Below are positions 25,072 to 34,317 of a stretch of DNA of 64,000 nucleotides, in pieces. This DNA is from JAZDFC01 sp043808235. Its GTDB lineage: Bacteria > Bacteroidota > Ignavibacteria > Ignavibacteriales > Melioribacteraceae. The stretch covers positions 1-64,000 of the forward strand of contig JAZDFC010000083.1 of the NCBI GenBank assembly GCA_043808235.1. The letters run 5' to 3'. A model generated the notes under the pieces. The model ran no database searches, had not been told where the DNA came from, and worked only from the letters and a program-made list of their open reading frames with translations. Made by a program: the position numbers and the translations under genes. How positions within the stretch are numbered: position 1 is the stretch's first letter; each line of letters starts with the position of its first letter.

Positions 25072-27216
25072 ATGAATTTTCAATCACAAGGTATCAGAAT
25101 TAATTTTTTATTTATTCTCATTATCCTTTCATTATTCCATTTCGGTAACATTTATTCAATGAGCGGTGGTAATATCGCTGTAGTTACTTATGTCTCCGAT
25201 AATGAACAGGAACGATCGGTAAAGGCATTAATAAAAAGTATTCGCGAATTGAGTGGAAGTTACAGTGCCTGTAACATTTATGTTGTACTCGGTGATCCTG
25301 AAAACTTTCCTTGTACCTCAATCAACGAAAAAGATGTTGAATTGCTTCCCATCGAAATGGATAAATCTTTTATGGATTATCCACTCGCAATAAAAGCATT
25401 TGTTGCGGCACAAGTCGAAAAAATTGTCAAAGATAAAGTTGAAAGTTTAGTTTGGTTTGATCCGGGAGTGGTTGTGCTTAACTCATTCGATGCGCTGGAT
25501 CTTAAAAATAAATATGATGCCGCATTGCGACCTGTTACGCTTTCAAACAATATCAGTATTTCTCCCGGAAAAGAACCGGATGATTACTGGGAACCGATTT
25601 ATAAAATGTGTGGAATCGATTATCAAAACCTGCCGGTCATTAAAACAATAGTGGATGATGTCGAAATTCAGCCTTACTATAATTGCGAAGTGTTCTCTAT
25701 AAATCCGAAACTTGGGATCTGTGAAGAATGGGCGCGAAACTTAACTGTTCTTTTAAAAGATGAAAAGTATCAGAAAAATGTTTGCTCAACTTTTTTAAGA
25801 AAATTATTTCTTCATCAAGCTGTTTTAAGCGGAGTGATTTCATCCAAAATAAATCCCGAAAGGATTAAGTCTTTGCCGATCACAAGCGGATATCCTTTTA
25901 ATCAGCATGATAGGCTTCCCGATGATAAAAAAGTATCATCTTTAAATGAATGTTCGGTAGTAATTTTCGATTATGCGTGGGACAGAATTCCAACATGGAT
26001 GAACCAAATTAAAATTGATGATCCTCTCCAACAGTGGTTATTCGATACATATCTTGATTATTTAAAACTGACTAACAATCTGTATAGGATAGAAGGTTCA
26101 TGTAATTCATATTTGGTAACAACCGATGAAGGAAGTGTTTTGATTGATCCGGCGGGAGCTTCTGTTGAACCGGCATTTTTCAAAAAGGTAATTGAAGAAT
26201 ATCCTTTGAAGGCAATACTACTTACTCATGCTCATCAAGATCATTCCGATGATATTGCCATTTGGAGAAACGGCATGGATATTCCTGTGATTGCTCAGAG
26301 AGAGTTCAAAACATATTTTAAATATCAATCCGATTTTGCCGGTTTCTTCTCGAGGCGAAATGCAATTTGGGCGGGAAAGCCGATTCCTGTTGAACCAACA
26401 ATAAAATCAAATTCGAGTACTGAACCGACGATATTTTTTGCAGACGATTATGAATTTAAATTTGGTGGATTTACATTCAATATGATTCACACTCCGGGTG
26501 AAACTCCCGACCATACAACTATTTGGATACCCAAATTATCTTCCGTGTTGGTTGGAGATAATTATTACGAATATTTTATTAACAACTCCACATTCAGGGG
26601 GACAATGATTCGTCCGATCCTCGGATACATATCGGCTTTGGATACGGCTTTGTCTTTCAATCCAAAATATTTTTTACCCGGACACGGATCACCGATTGTC
26701 GGAGCGAAAGTTATAAACGAAACCGTAGGAAATTTTCGTGATGCCTTGCAATATATTTACGATGAAACAATAAAAGGAATAAACGAGGGAAAGGATGTTT
26801 ATACTTTAATGAAAGAAATTAAACTGCCGGATAATTATAATATCGGGCAATATTACGGAAAAACTGAATGGACTATAAGAGGTATATATCAGGAGTATGT
26901 CGGGTGGTTTGACGAAAATCCGGCAACTATGTATTCGGAACCGGTATCGAGTATTTATAATGATATAACAGAACTTGCAGGTGTTGAGGCTTTAAACAAA
27001 AGAGCGGAGAAATTATTAAATGAGAAAGAATATGTTAAAGTTCTGCATTTGACCGAAATTATTTTGAATTCCACTCCGGCTGATAAAACTGCGAATGAGA
27101 TAAGAAAAAAAGCGCTGGAAGCTTTAAAAACCGGTACAAGAAATTATATTGAGAGAATCTGGCTGGATTATGGAATAAGAAAGATTAAAGAGTCGACAGG
27201 TGATTTAAATAAGTAA
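25072..27216 (+). CDS. GT-A-like domain fused to an alkylsulfatase-type MBL hydrolase
   Basis: A 714-residue exported protein. Signal peptide to about residue 29. Residues 33-320 look like a GT-A glycosyltransferase-fold domain (IAVVTYVSDNEQERSVKALIKSI, a VWFDPGVVVLNSFD segment in the DxD region, PYYNCEVFSI). Residues 335-560 are an intact MBL domain: H386/H388/D390/H391 (THAHQDH), TPGETPDHTTIW, VGDNYY and LPGHGSP. Residues 560-714 match the alkylsulfatase dimerisation region (YGKTEWTIRGIYQEYVGWFDENPATM). Known SdsA/BDS1 enzymes hydrolyse alkyl sulfate esters and have no N-terminal GT-like domain, so the combination is unusual. The substrate is unknown. Confidence 0.8.
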   Translation: MNFQSQGIRINFLFILIILSLFHFGNIYSMSGGNIAVVTYVSDNEQERSVKALIKSIRELSGSYSACNIYVVLGDPENFPCTSINEKDVELLPIEMDKSFMDYPLAIKAFVAAQVEKIVKDKVESLVWFDPGVVVLNSFDALDLKNKYDAALRPVTLSNNISISPGKEPDDYWEPIYKMCGIDYQNLPVIKTIVDDVEIQPYYNCEVFSINPKLGICEEWARNLTVLLKDEKYQKNVCSTFLRKLFLHQAVLSGVISSKINPERIKSLPITSGYPFNQHDRLPDDKKVSSLNECSVVIFDYAWDRIPTWMNQIKIDDPLQQWLFDTYLDYLKLTNNLYRIEGSCNSYLVTTDEGSVLIDPAGASVEPAFFKKVIEEYPLKAILLTHAHQDHSDDIAIWRNGMDIPVIAQREFKTYFKYQSDFAGFFSRRNAIWAGKPIPVEPTIKSNSSTEPTIFFADDYEFKFGGFTFNMIHTPGETPDHTTIWIPKLSSVLVGDNYYEYFINNSTFRGTMIRPILGYISALDTALSFNPKYFLPGHGSPIVGAKVINETVGNFRDALQYIYDETIKGINEGKDVYTLMKEIKLPDNYNIGQYYGKTEWTIRGIYQEYVGWFDENPATMYSEPVSSIYNDITELAGVEALNKRAEKLLNEKEYVKVLHLTEIILNSTPADKTANEIRKKALEALKTGTRNYIERIWLDYGIRKIKESTGDLNK

Positions 27217-27220
27217 CAAA

Positions 27221-27500
27221 ATGAGGTCGATGATGAAAATCAACATGCTTATTTATCTTGTCGCAATATTTATTATGGCGGGCCAACTCTCCGCACAAAC
27301 TCCGGAACAGTGGTGCAGCGATATCGATTTACTTGTATCCAAAATTGAAAAATATCATCCCTTCCCATGCATTTAGCAGTCTCGGTGAAGCCTATATGAA
27401 AGCCGGTGAAAATGATAAAGCGATTGAAAACTTTAAAAAATCTCTTCAGCTGAATCCCGATAATGAAAATGCGAAGAGTATGTTGAAGGAACTGCTGTAA
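27221..27500 (+). pseudogene. Internally deleted S41-protease/TPR gene remnant
   Basis: The segment opens with an ATG (27221, or 27230/27233 behind GAGG) and encodes a signal peptide (MLIYLVAIFIMAGQLSAQ) followed by WCSDIDLLVSKIEKYHP, the usual start of secreted S41 peptidases. It stops at 27374-27376. In the +1 frame the sequence continues as HAFSSLGEAYMKAGEN..LNPDNENAKSML up to 27500, which is the C-terminal TPR unit found on neighbouring hydrolases. The protease core between them is missing. I read this as a gene that lost its middle; the frame change occurs at the join, around 27359-27370. The TPR half alone forms an 80-codon frame, probably untranslated. Confidence 0.72.
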
Positions 27501-27567
27501 AATCACTTAATATATATCATTAAAAATTATAAAAAGTCAGACTAAGAATATTCGAAAGGGGGCGGTT

Positions 27568-28839
27568 ATGTCATTAATCAGAATTACTGTATTACTAATA
27601 CTTATTACTTCTCGTTTTATTTTGTTCGCTCAAGATAATTCTAACCTTACCAGCATTGAGCAGTACAACTACAACTGCACTATAATCGCCGGTGTATCGG
27701 ACGGAAAAATATTGGTTGGCAACAACGAGGATTATACGGAACCAAATACATCCATATTTATTTATCCATCAAAAGACGGTGAGTACGGCAGAATACTTTT
27801 TGGTTTCACTTTTGGAGAAGATAACTACGGCTATTGCGGCGGTGTTAATGAAGCAGGACTATTCATGGACGGGAACGGAATATCGAATACAGGCTGGAAA
27901 GCGGACCCTTCGAAAGATTGGATAAGAGGGAATCTCGAATCCCAAATCCTGGCAAAGTACGCTACAGTTGAACAGGTAATTGAGGTTTTTACAAAATATA
28001 ATATTCCGCAGCTCCAAACAGGCAAATGGCTCATTGCCGATAAAACCGGAGCCTCAGTTGTAATTGAATGGGGACAGGATAAACTGCAAATTCTAAAAAG
28101 AGAAGGCAGTTACCAGATATCCACTAATTTTGTCCAATCGAATTATCCGAAAGACAATTATCCCGATTTTAGATATAATCTCGCCGAGAAGATTTTTAAA
28201 AGTTCGGAAAATAACATTTCAGTTGAGCTGATAAGAAAAATACTTGCAGCCACACACTGGGAAGATGAATATTCCTATACACTTTACTCGTATATATGCG
28301 ACATGCAGACCGGGGATGTATGTGTATATAATTTTCATAACTACGAAGAAGCATTGAAGTTGAATATCCATGAAGAGATGAACAAAGGAGAACGGCGCTA
28401 TTCTCTGGCATCTCTTTTCCCTTATCAAACGATGGCGGAACGACGGTTTAAAAATTTGTGTGAAAGAAAAAATAAAGAGAAAACAAAAGCCGAATTTTAC
28501 GCTGCGCAATTTAAGGAGTTGTGCAAAAATGGAAGCGTCTCGGGTACCAAGGAATACGTCGAAAAAATAATAAAAGAATGGACCGACATGCCGGCAGAAT
28601 CTCGATTAAATGATATCGGTTATAATCTTTTGGGTCAAGGGAAAGATGAAAACGCTTTGGCTCTGTTCAGAATAATTGCCGAGCTATTCCCTTATTCCGC
28701 GAATGCTTATGATAGTCTGGGTGAAGCATATATGAAAGCAGGTGAAAACGAATTAGCAATTGAGAACTATCGCAAATCTCTTGAGTTGAATCCGGATAAT
28801 GAAAATGCAAAGCAAGTTTTGCGGCAACAAAAAAAATAA
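27568..28839 (+). CDS. Ntn-type linear amide C-N hydrolase with C-terminal TPR
   Basis: A secreted 423-residue protein. Signal peptide to about residue 22. Residues about 30-290 match the carcinine hydrolase/isopenicillin-N acyltransferase group of the Ntn superfamily: YNCTIIAG places a nucleophile-type Cys at about residue 37, followed by ILVGNNEDY, GYCGGVNEAGLFMDGNG, and WLIADKTGASVVIEW. A processing step exposing Cys37 would be needed, as in this superfamily. The C terminus (about 360-423) is a TPR unit (SANAYDSLGEAYMKAGEN..LNPDNENAK) nearly identical to that of the remnant just upstream. Predicted to cleave a small amide or peptide outside the cytoplasm. Confidence 0.82.
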   Translation: MSLIRITVLLILITSRFILFAQDNSNLTSIEQYNYNCTIIAGVSDGKILVGNNEDYTEPNTSIFIYPSKDGEYGRILFGFTFGEDNYGYCGGVNEAGLFMDGNGISNTGWKADPSKDWIRGNLESQILAKYATVEQVIEVFTKYNIPQLQTGKWLIADKTGASVVIEWGQDKLQILKREGSYQISTNFVQSNYPKDNYPDFRYNLAEKIFKSSENNISVELIRKILAATHWEDEYSYTLYSYICDMQTGDVCVYNFHNYEEALKLNIHEEMNKGERRYSLASLFPYQTMAERRFKNLCERKNKEKTKAEFYAAQFKELCKNGSVSGTKEYVEKIIKEWTDMPAESRLNDIGYNLLGQGKDENALALFRIIAELFPYSANAYDSLGEAYMKAGENELAIENYRKSLELNPDNENAKQVLRQQKK

Positions 28840-28938
28840 TTACCAAGCCAAGTGTTATTAATAGAATAAATAAAGGAATTCAACTCTAGGAGAAAATAAA
28901 TTCTAGGTTTTTGTTAATGAAATAATTTAGGAGCTTTT

Positions 28939-29610
28939 ATGAAATACTTAAAAAAAATATTTTTTCTAATATTACTCTTTTTTACTCATTCAGAATATCT
29001 TTTTTGCGAAGACATTAAAGTTCTGTTTATTCTTCCTCAAAATTATGGATTAAACGGTCATCTTAGCCGGGAAATGTTTGATTCCGTAGGTTGGGATGTT
29101 ACTATTGCGGGAGTAGATAGTACGATTGAGCCATGCACCTACAGTTCGCCGCAAGGAAGCGAACCTTTTAAAGTTGACATAGTCATTTCGGAAATTGATG
29201 ATGTTACTCAATATGATTGCATAGTTATCTCTTCAATGAGTTGGTCGGCTGATCCACCTGCCGCATATAATGATTTGCTTAATAGTATTGAATTAATAAA
29301 CTTGCTTAAAACCGCAAATACCCAGCATATTGTTATTGCTGCAACATGCGCAGGTACGCGTGTGCTCGCGGCTGCCGATATTATTGATGGCAAAAGGGTA
29401 ACCGGTAAGGCAGGCCCCAATAATTATTATATAGGCGAATACGAACAAGCCGGAGCCACATTCGTTGGAGAAAATATACCGCCTGTTGTTGACGGTAATA
29501 TTGTAACTACATCAAGAGGACAATATTACATGAAACAAAACTGCGAAGCATTGATGATAGCTATTGAAAATTCAAAAAATCTTAGAAAAAATAAAAAGGT
29601 GAAGCAATGA
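28939..29610 (+). CDS. Secreted DJ-1/PfpI-like (class I glutaminase amidotransferase fold) protein
   Basis: A 223-residue protein with signal peptide (to about 24). The fold is DJ-1/PfpI: DIKVLFILPQN as the first strand, a nucleophile-elbow cysteine in IAATCAGTRVLAAADI, then DGKRVTGKAG and VVDGNIVTTSRGQ, as in family members. Most DJ-1/PfpI proteins are cytoplasmic glyoxalase, chaperone or peptidase-like proteins; the export signal here is less usual. Its stop overlaps the start of the next gene by 4 nt, so the two are translationally coupled. Confidence 0.82.
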   Translation: MKYLKKIFFLILLFFTHSEYLFCEDIKVLFILPQNYGLNGHLSREMFDSVGWDVTIAGVDSTIEPCTYSSPQGSEPFKVDIVISEIDDVTQYDCIVISSMSWSADPPAAYNDLLNSIELINLLKTANTQHIVIAATCAGTRVLAAADIIDGKRVTGKAGPNNYYIGEYEQAGATFVGENIPPVVDGNIVTTSRGQYYMKQNCEALMIAIENSKNLRKNKKVKQ

Positions 29611-31115
29611 TTAAAATTCATTTTATCTTTTGGATAAGCATAATAATAACTTTGCCTGTATTTTCTCAACCCGATGCAATATGGACTAAAACATTTGGAA
29701 CCGAATATTCTGACGGGGCCAGAACATTTTGCATCGATGATGACGGCGGTTTTGTTATTGCCGGTTATACATATTCAAATTCAGAAAAGAACTCAGATAT
29801 CTACATTATAAAAACTGATGCAAATGGAAATGAAATCTGGGCAAAATCCATCGGAAACGAAAGCTGGGAATATGCAAATTCTATTTGTAAAGCTATTAAT
29901 AGCGGATTTGTTATAGTTGGATATAAATTAGAATCGATAACAAACATATTTGATATTTACATTGTAAAAATTGACAATAACGGCAATATACTCTGGGAAA
30001 AAACTTACGGTGGAATTGGTACTGATATTGGACAGTCTATTTGCCAGACTAATGATAATGGGTATTTAATATGCGGGAATACAACTTCTTATGGTGCGGG
30101 CGAAGATGATATTTATCTCATCAAGATTAATGAAGTAGGTGATTCGATATGGACAAAAACCATTGGCTGTAACAAATCAGATATGGGATACAAAGCTATT
30201 AGCACAAAAGACGACCATTATCTTATTGTTGGATCCACTGGACTTTATGATAGCCCCGGTGTTAGCAGCGGTCATAATCGAGAGATATATTTGGTTAAAA
30301 CCGATTTGACGGGTAATGTTGTACAATTTAAAACGTATTGGATAATTGGACGGGGTCAGGTTGATTATGATTCAGGTTATGATGTTTGCGAAACATCGGA
30401 TAATTGTTATTATATAACCGGCGCCAGTTCCAAAGAAGCTACTGAAGTTATGGATATTTCCATTTTAAAAGTAGATAATGAATTAACCCAGTTATGGAAA
30501 AAAAGGAAAGAGATAGGTTCATTTTATGATTATGGATATTCCGTTTCCGAAGTAACTGAAGACAATGGAATAATTATTTGCGGAAGTTTTAATTCCGCCG
30601 ATACAGGTTTAACAGACGCTTTTATACTAAGGTTGAATTCGGCTGGTGATGAAATTTGGTGCTCGGAATTTGGGGAAGATAAATCGGAAAGTTTTTATTC
30701 AATTAAATATATAGGCGAAGGCAATTTTATTGCGGCAGGATACACTAATTCTTATGGTGCAGGCAGCAATGACTTTTGGTTAGCAAAATTTAATGACCAC
30801 GTTACATCTGTTAAACAACATGAAAATATATTTCCGGAATCACCTACGTTGAATCAAAATTATCCCAATCCCTTCAATCCTCAAACGATGATCAGCTATC
30901 AATTACCACATAATCAAAATGTCAGGATTACCATTTATAACGGATTAGGACAAAAGATTCGCGAACTTGTTAATGCAAACCAGCAAAGAGGTGAACACTG
31001 TATAGTTTGGGACGGGAAAAATGATTTTAACAAAAATATGGCAAGCGGAGTATATTTCTATCGATTAATAACAACTTCAAGTATTATTACAAAAAAAATG
31101 ATAATGATAAGATAG
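29607..31115 (+). CDS. Repeat beta-propeller protein with T9SS sorting domain
   Basis: A 502-residue secreted protein. Signal peptide to about 20. Seven or so repeats of about 50 residues run from 25 to 400, each like GGFVIAGYTYSxxxxxSDIYIIKTDANGNEIWAKSIG, the pattern of proteins annotated with SBBP or PQQ-like propeller repeats. A type A T9SS domain starts near 415 (LNQNYPNPFNPQTMISYQL) and ends in SIITKKMIMIR. The start overlaps the DJ-1-like gene by 4 nt. The role is unknown; a surface-exposed scaffold or binding protein is likely. Confidence 0.85.
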   Translation: MIKIHFIFWISIIITLPVFSQPDAIWTKTFGTEYSDGARTFCIDDDGGFVIAGYTYSNSEKNSDIYIIKTDANGNEIWAKSIGNESWEYANSICKAINSGFVIVGYKLESITNIFDIYIVKIDNNGNILWEKTYGGIGTDIGQSICQTNDNGYLICGNTTSYGAGEDDIYLIKINEVGDSIWTKTIGCNKSDMGYKAISTKDDHYLIVGSTGLYDSPGVSSGHNREIYLVKTDLTGNVVQFKTYWIIGRGQVDYDSGYDVCETSDNCYYITGASSKEATEVMDISILKVDNELTQLWKKRKEIGSFYDYGYSVSEVTEDNGIIICGSFNSADTGLTDAFILRLNSAGDEIWCSEFGEDKSESFYSIKYIGEGNFIAAGYTNSYGAGSNDFWLAKFNDHVTSVKQHENIFPESPTLNQNYPNPFNPQTMISYQLPHNQNVRITIYNGLGQKIRELVNANQQRGEHCIVWDGKNDFNKNMASGVYFYRLITTSSIITKKMIMIR

Positions 31116-31243
31116 AACAAATGTTGAGATGAAAAACATGACTTTGGGTACAAACATGTATCGGCAAAAAATTTGCGCATGCAAAACTTTTTTCATGTTG
31201 GTAAGTCTATATACAGAGCAAAAAATCATATTGTGGAGAAAAA

Positions 31244-33700
31244 ATGAAAAAATACTTGCTACTCATTCTTTTAATTGCTGTATGCGCAATGCCTGTCCTT
31301 TCGGCTGAAAATGACAATCCTTCATTCGCTAACGGAATTATAAAGGCAACGATTTATGACGGTAAAAATAATGTTCCGATGGAATACGCAAATGCTACGG
31401 TTTATATTATGAAAGATTCATCTTATGTAACCGGAAGCGCTTCGGGTAAGGATGGGGAACTTTTAATTCCGAATATTCCTGAGGGAGATTATTACGTAAA
31501 AGTTTCCTTTATTGGTTACGAGGATACAATAATACCAAATATAAATGTAAGTGCCGGTAAACCGGAAGTAACGCTCGGTGTAGTAAAAATATTCCCTTCC
31601 GAAATAAAAATGGATCAAGTAAATGTAACCGGCGAGAAATTAACGGAAGAGTATCATATCGACAAGAGAGTAATAAATGTTAGCAGGGACAATAATGCCG
31701 CCGGGGGAACGGCATTGGATGTTCTTCAAAATCAACCATCTATTCAAGTTGATCAGGATGGTAATGTGTTGCTGAGGGGAAGTTCTAATTTTACCGTGCT
31801 TGTGAATGGAAGACCCGGTGTGCTTCAAAATTCAGATGCACTGCGACAAATTCCTGCAAACATTATCGATAACATTGAGCTGATAACAAATCCTTCTGCA
31901 AAGTATGATGCTGAAGGCGCCGCCGGTATAATTAATATTATCACGAAGACTTCCGAGCTGGATAATATGTCGGGAATATTAAACGGAGGCGTTGGTTCAA
32001 AGACAAAGTATAATAGCGATGCAACGTTTAATTACAAATCTGGAAATTGGGGATTAACAGCCAACGGTGATTATAGAGTTTTTAATATGACAAACGCACA
32101 ACAGTTTGATAGATATACAACTACGATGACCGATAATTTATTTCAACGAGCCGATATAAATCAAAATTTTCGAAGAGAGTCCTACAGCGGTAAAATTGGG
32201 TTGGACTATACAATCAGTCCCGAAACCGGAATCTCAATTTCGAGTACGTACGGTAAATTCGGATTTGACGGTAATTTCGTATTGGATGGAACTAATCAAA
32301 CGAACTCTGATGAAGAGTTGACAAATTATACCTCAAATCGTCAAGTTACAGACGTAACAGCTAAATATTTTCAATCGGTTCTTTTTCTTAATCATCAATT
32401 CCAGCCAAAAGTTGACGAATTGACTTTTGAAGCTGTGTACACAAATGTCGATCAGCCGTATTATCAAATTGCCAGAGAGTACATAACTGATGCGGTTCAT
32501 CAGAGTTTATCACTTGATCCGAAAACTGTTGAATTCGATAACCAAACCGACCGTAACGATGGAAGATTCAAGTTGAATTATTCATTAAATATCAACGATA
32601 AATCAAAACTCGAAACCGGCCTTCAGGTAAATCTTGCATATAGAAAATTTGATTATAGAATTAATAATTTTGATTGGGAATCCAACCAATGGTTTGCGGA
32701 TGATGTTTACACAAATAACTTTGATTTCAAAAACAATGTGTATTCGGTGTTTGCAACTTATTCAAATACACTCGACTTGCTGGAGTTGGATTATCAATTA
32801 GGTTTACGTGCTGAGAACACCGACAGGCTTCTGCATCAGATAACAATGAATACAGATTATACTTATAACAAAGTTCATCTTTTCCCTTCAGTGAATATGT
32901 TAAAAAGGCTTAGTGATACACAGCAGTTGCAATTTAGTTACAGCCGAAGAATAAATCGGCCATTCGAAGGTGCTTTAAACCCATTCCCAAATTACTCTGA
33001 TTCTTATGCTTTGGTAATAGGTAATCCTAATCTTAAACCTGAATTAATAAACTCCTTTGAACTGAACTATCAGAATACTATTGAGACTATTTTCTTCTCG
33101 ATCCAGACCTACTATCGAAACACGGAAAATACTTTTCAGCAAACTGCCCTTATTGGAGATGATGGGAGAATAATACTCTCTTTCGGCAATATAGCAAAAA
33201 CAAACACATTTGGTTCAGAGATATCAACAAGTATTCCTCTTGCTCAATGGTTTAAATTGGATCCGTCTGTAAATTTGTATCAAACTAATCTTAAAGGTGA
33301 TTTAGGAACCGAATCCTATGAAAGAAATAGTTTTGCCTGGTTTTCGAGTTTGCGAACAACTTTATATTTTTCTGCGGCTACCAGATTCCAACTGAATTTG
33401 TTCTACACAGGAAAACAAGCTACACTGCAAGGTGATATTGATCCAATTGTTAACTTCTCTGCTTCAATTCGGCAGGAACTTTTTGATCGACAATTAATAG
33501 TCACAGCGACTGCGAATAATTTATTTAATACAGGCAAAATTAAATTATACAGCAACGCCGGCAGCAGTACCGACATGTATGTAGATGTTCGGCCTGAAGC
33601 GCCTGTTTTCAATCTGACGTTTAGTTTTAATTTTAATAACTTCAGAAACACATCGAAAGTAAATGACCGCGTTGATATAAATGTAAACAGCGGAATATAA
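31244..33700 (+). CDS. TonB-dependent receptor / outer-membrane beta-barrel family (OMP_b-brl_3 type)
   Basis: An 818-residue outer-membrane protein. Signal peptide to about 20; a carboxypeptidase-regulatory-like domain about 30-115 (VPMEYANATVYIMKDSSYVTG, IPEGDYYVKVSFIGYED); a plug about 125-225 (VLQNQPSIQVDQDGNVLLRGSSNF, NPSAKYDAEGAAGIINIITK); and a barrel to about 800 containing QLQFSYSRRINRP and NPNLKPELINSFELNYQ, hallmarks of the OMP_b-brl_3 group. Predicted to take up or bind an extracellular ligand with TonB energy; no SusD partner lies next to it. GGAG precedes the ATG by seven nt. A strong hairpin follows the gene. Confidence 0.88.
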   Translation: MKKYLLLILLIAVCAMPVLSAENDNPSFANGIIKATIYDGKNNVPMEYANATVYIMKDSSYVTGSASGKDGELLIPNIPEGDYYVKVSFIGYEDTIIPNINVSAGKPEVTLGVVKIFPSEIKMDQVNVTGEKLTEEYHIDKRVINVSRDNNAAGGTALDVLQNQPSIQVDQDGNVLLRGSSNFTVLVNGRPGVLQNSDALRQIPANIIDNIELITNPSAKYDAEGAAGIINIITKTSELDNMSGILNGGVGSKTKYNSDATFNYKSGNWGLTANGDYRVFNMTNAQQFDRYTTTMTDNLFQRADINQNFRRESYSGKIGLDYTISPETGISISSTYGKFGFDGNFVLDGTNQTNSDEELTNYTSNRQVTDVTAKYFQSVLFLNHQFQPKVDELTFEAVYTNVDQPYYQIAREYITDAVHQSLSLDPKTVEFDNQTDRNDGRFKLNYSLNINDKSKLETGLQVNLAYRKFDYRINNFDWESNQWFADDVYTNNFDFKNNVYSVFATYSNTLDLLELDYQLGLRAENTDRLLHQITMNTDYTYNKVHLFPSVNMLKRLSDTQQLQFSYSRRINRPFEGALNPFPNYSDSYALVIGNPNLKPELINSFELNYQNTIETIFFSIQTYYRNTENTFQQTALIGDDGRIILSFGNIAKTNTFGSEISTSIPLAQWFKLDPSVNLYQTNLKGDLGTESYERNSFAWFSSLRTTLYFSAATRFQLNLFYTGKQATLQGDIDPIVNFSASIRQELFDRQLIVTATANNLFNTGKIKLYSNAGSSTDMYVDVRPEAPVFNLTFSFNFNNFRNTSKVNDRVDINVNSGI

Positions 33701-33711
33701 TTTATAAAAAT

Positions 33712-33739
33712 TAAGGGCGTGAGCTAAACTCCGCCCTTA
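33712..33739 (+). terminator. Stem-loop after the TonB receptor gene
   Basis: TAAGGGCG (33712-33719) pairs with CGCCCTTA (33732-33739); inside, GAG (33721-33723) pairs with CTC (33729-33731) around a CTAAA loop, with one bulged T. It lies 12 nt after the stop. There is no long T run after it, but stability and position favour a terminator. Confidence 0.55.
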
Positions 33740-33810
33740 TACTTTAGAAATATTGCAAAAATTCAACGAATCAATCACATTATCAAACCATAGTTCAAGG
33801 AATCCAACAG

Positions 33811-34158
33811 ATGAACAAGTTCGAAGAAATTAATCTAAAGAGAAAAGAATCAAACGCGAGATTTGCAAAACTAAATTCGAAGGTTTATAAACTATTTCTC
33901 GAAATGGGTGAGGCTACATTTTGCGATGGGGCTTTATCAAAGAAGAATAAGGAATTGATTGCAGTTGCCATAGGAGCTGTTACAAATTGCGAATCATGTA
34001 TGCAATGGCATATTGAAGAAGCTCATAAAGCAGGCGCTACTATTCACGAGGTACTGGAAGCTATTGAAGTAGCGATCGATATGGGGATTGGTCCGGTTAC
34101 TGTTAATGCGCGCTTCGCGCTTGATGTAATGGAAAATACATATGGAAAAATCGAGTGA
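33811..34158 (+). CDS. Carboxymuconolactone decarboxylase / AhpD-like protein
   Basis: A 115-residue cytoplasmic protein of the CMD/AhpD family. The redox motif NCESCMQWHIEEA gives C60 and C63 with H67, the arrangement of AhpD-type peroxidase or disulfide reductants, and the surrounding ELIAVAIGAVTNC and AIEVAIDMG helices fit the fold. Length is normal for the single-domain family. It lies after a terminator-like hairpin and has its own GGAAT-type leader, so it is probably expressed separately. It may protect against peroxides; the partner is not in view. Confidence 0.88.
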   Translation: MNKFEEINLKRKESNARFAKLNSKVYKLFLEMGEATFCDGALSKKNKELIAVAIGAVTNCESCMQWHIEEAHKAGATIHEVLEAIEVAIDMGIGPVTVNARFALDVMENTYGKIE

Positions 34159-34317
34159 TTGATTGAATAGAAAATCAATATCAGTTTACATTCCTAATAG
34201 GGCTTAAGAGGAATTAAAAAAATACTAATTCAAAGATGCTCAATAACTTTCCTTCATTATTTTCAACATTTACAACCACTCATTTATTTTTAAAAAAACA
34301 ATTATGCTGGAGATAAA

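Noticed and set aside
28880..28925. Imperfect CTAG-containing repeat between the Ntn hydrolase and DJ-1-like genes
   Set aside because: The match is short and broken, and is expected by chance in AT-rich spacer DNA.
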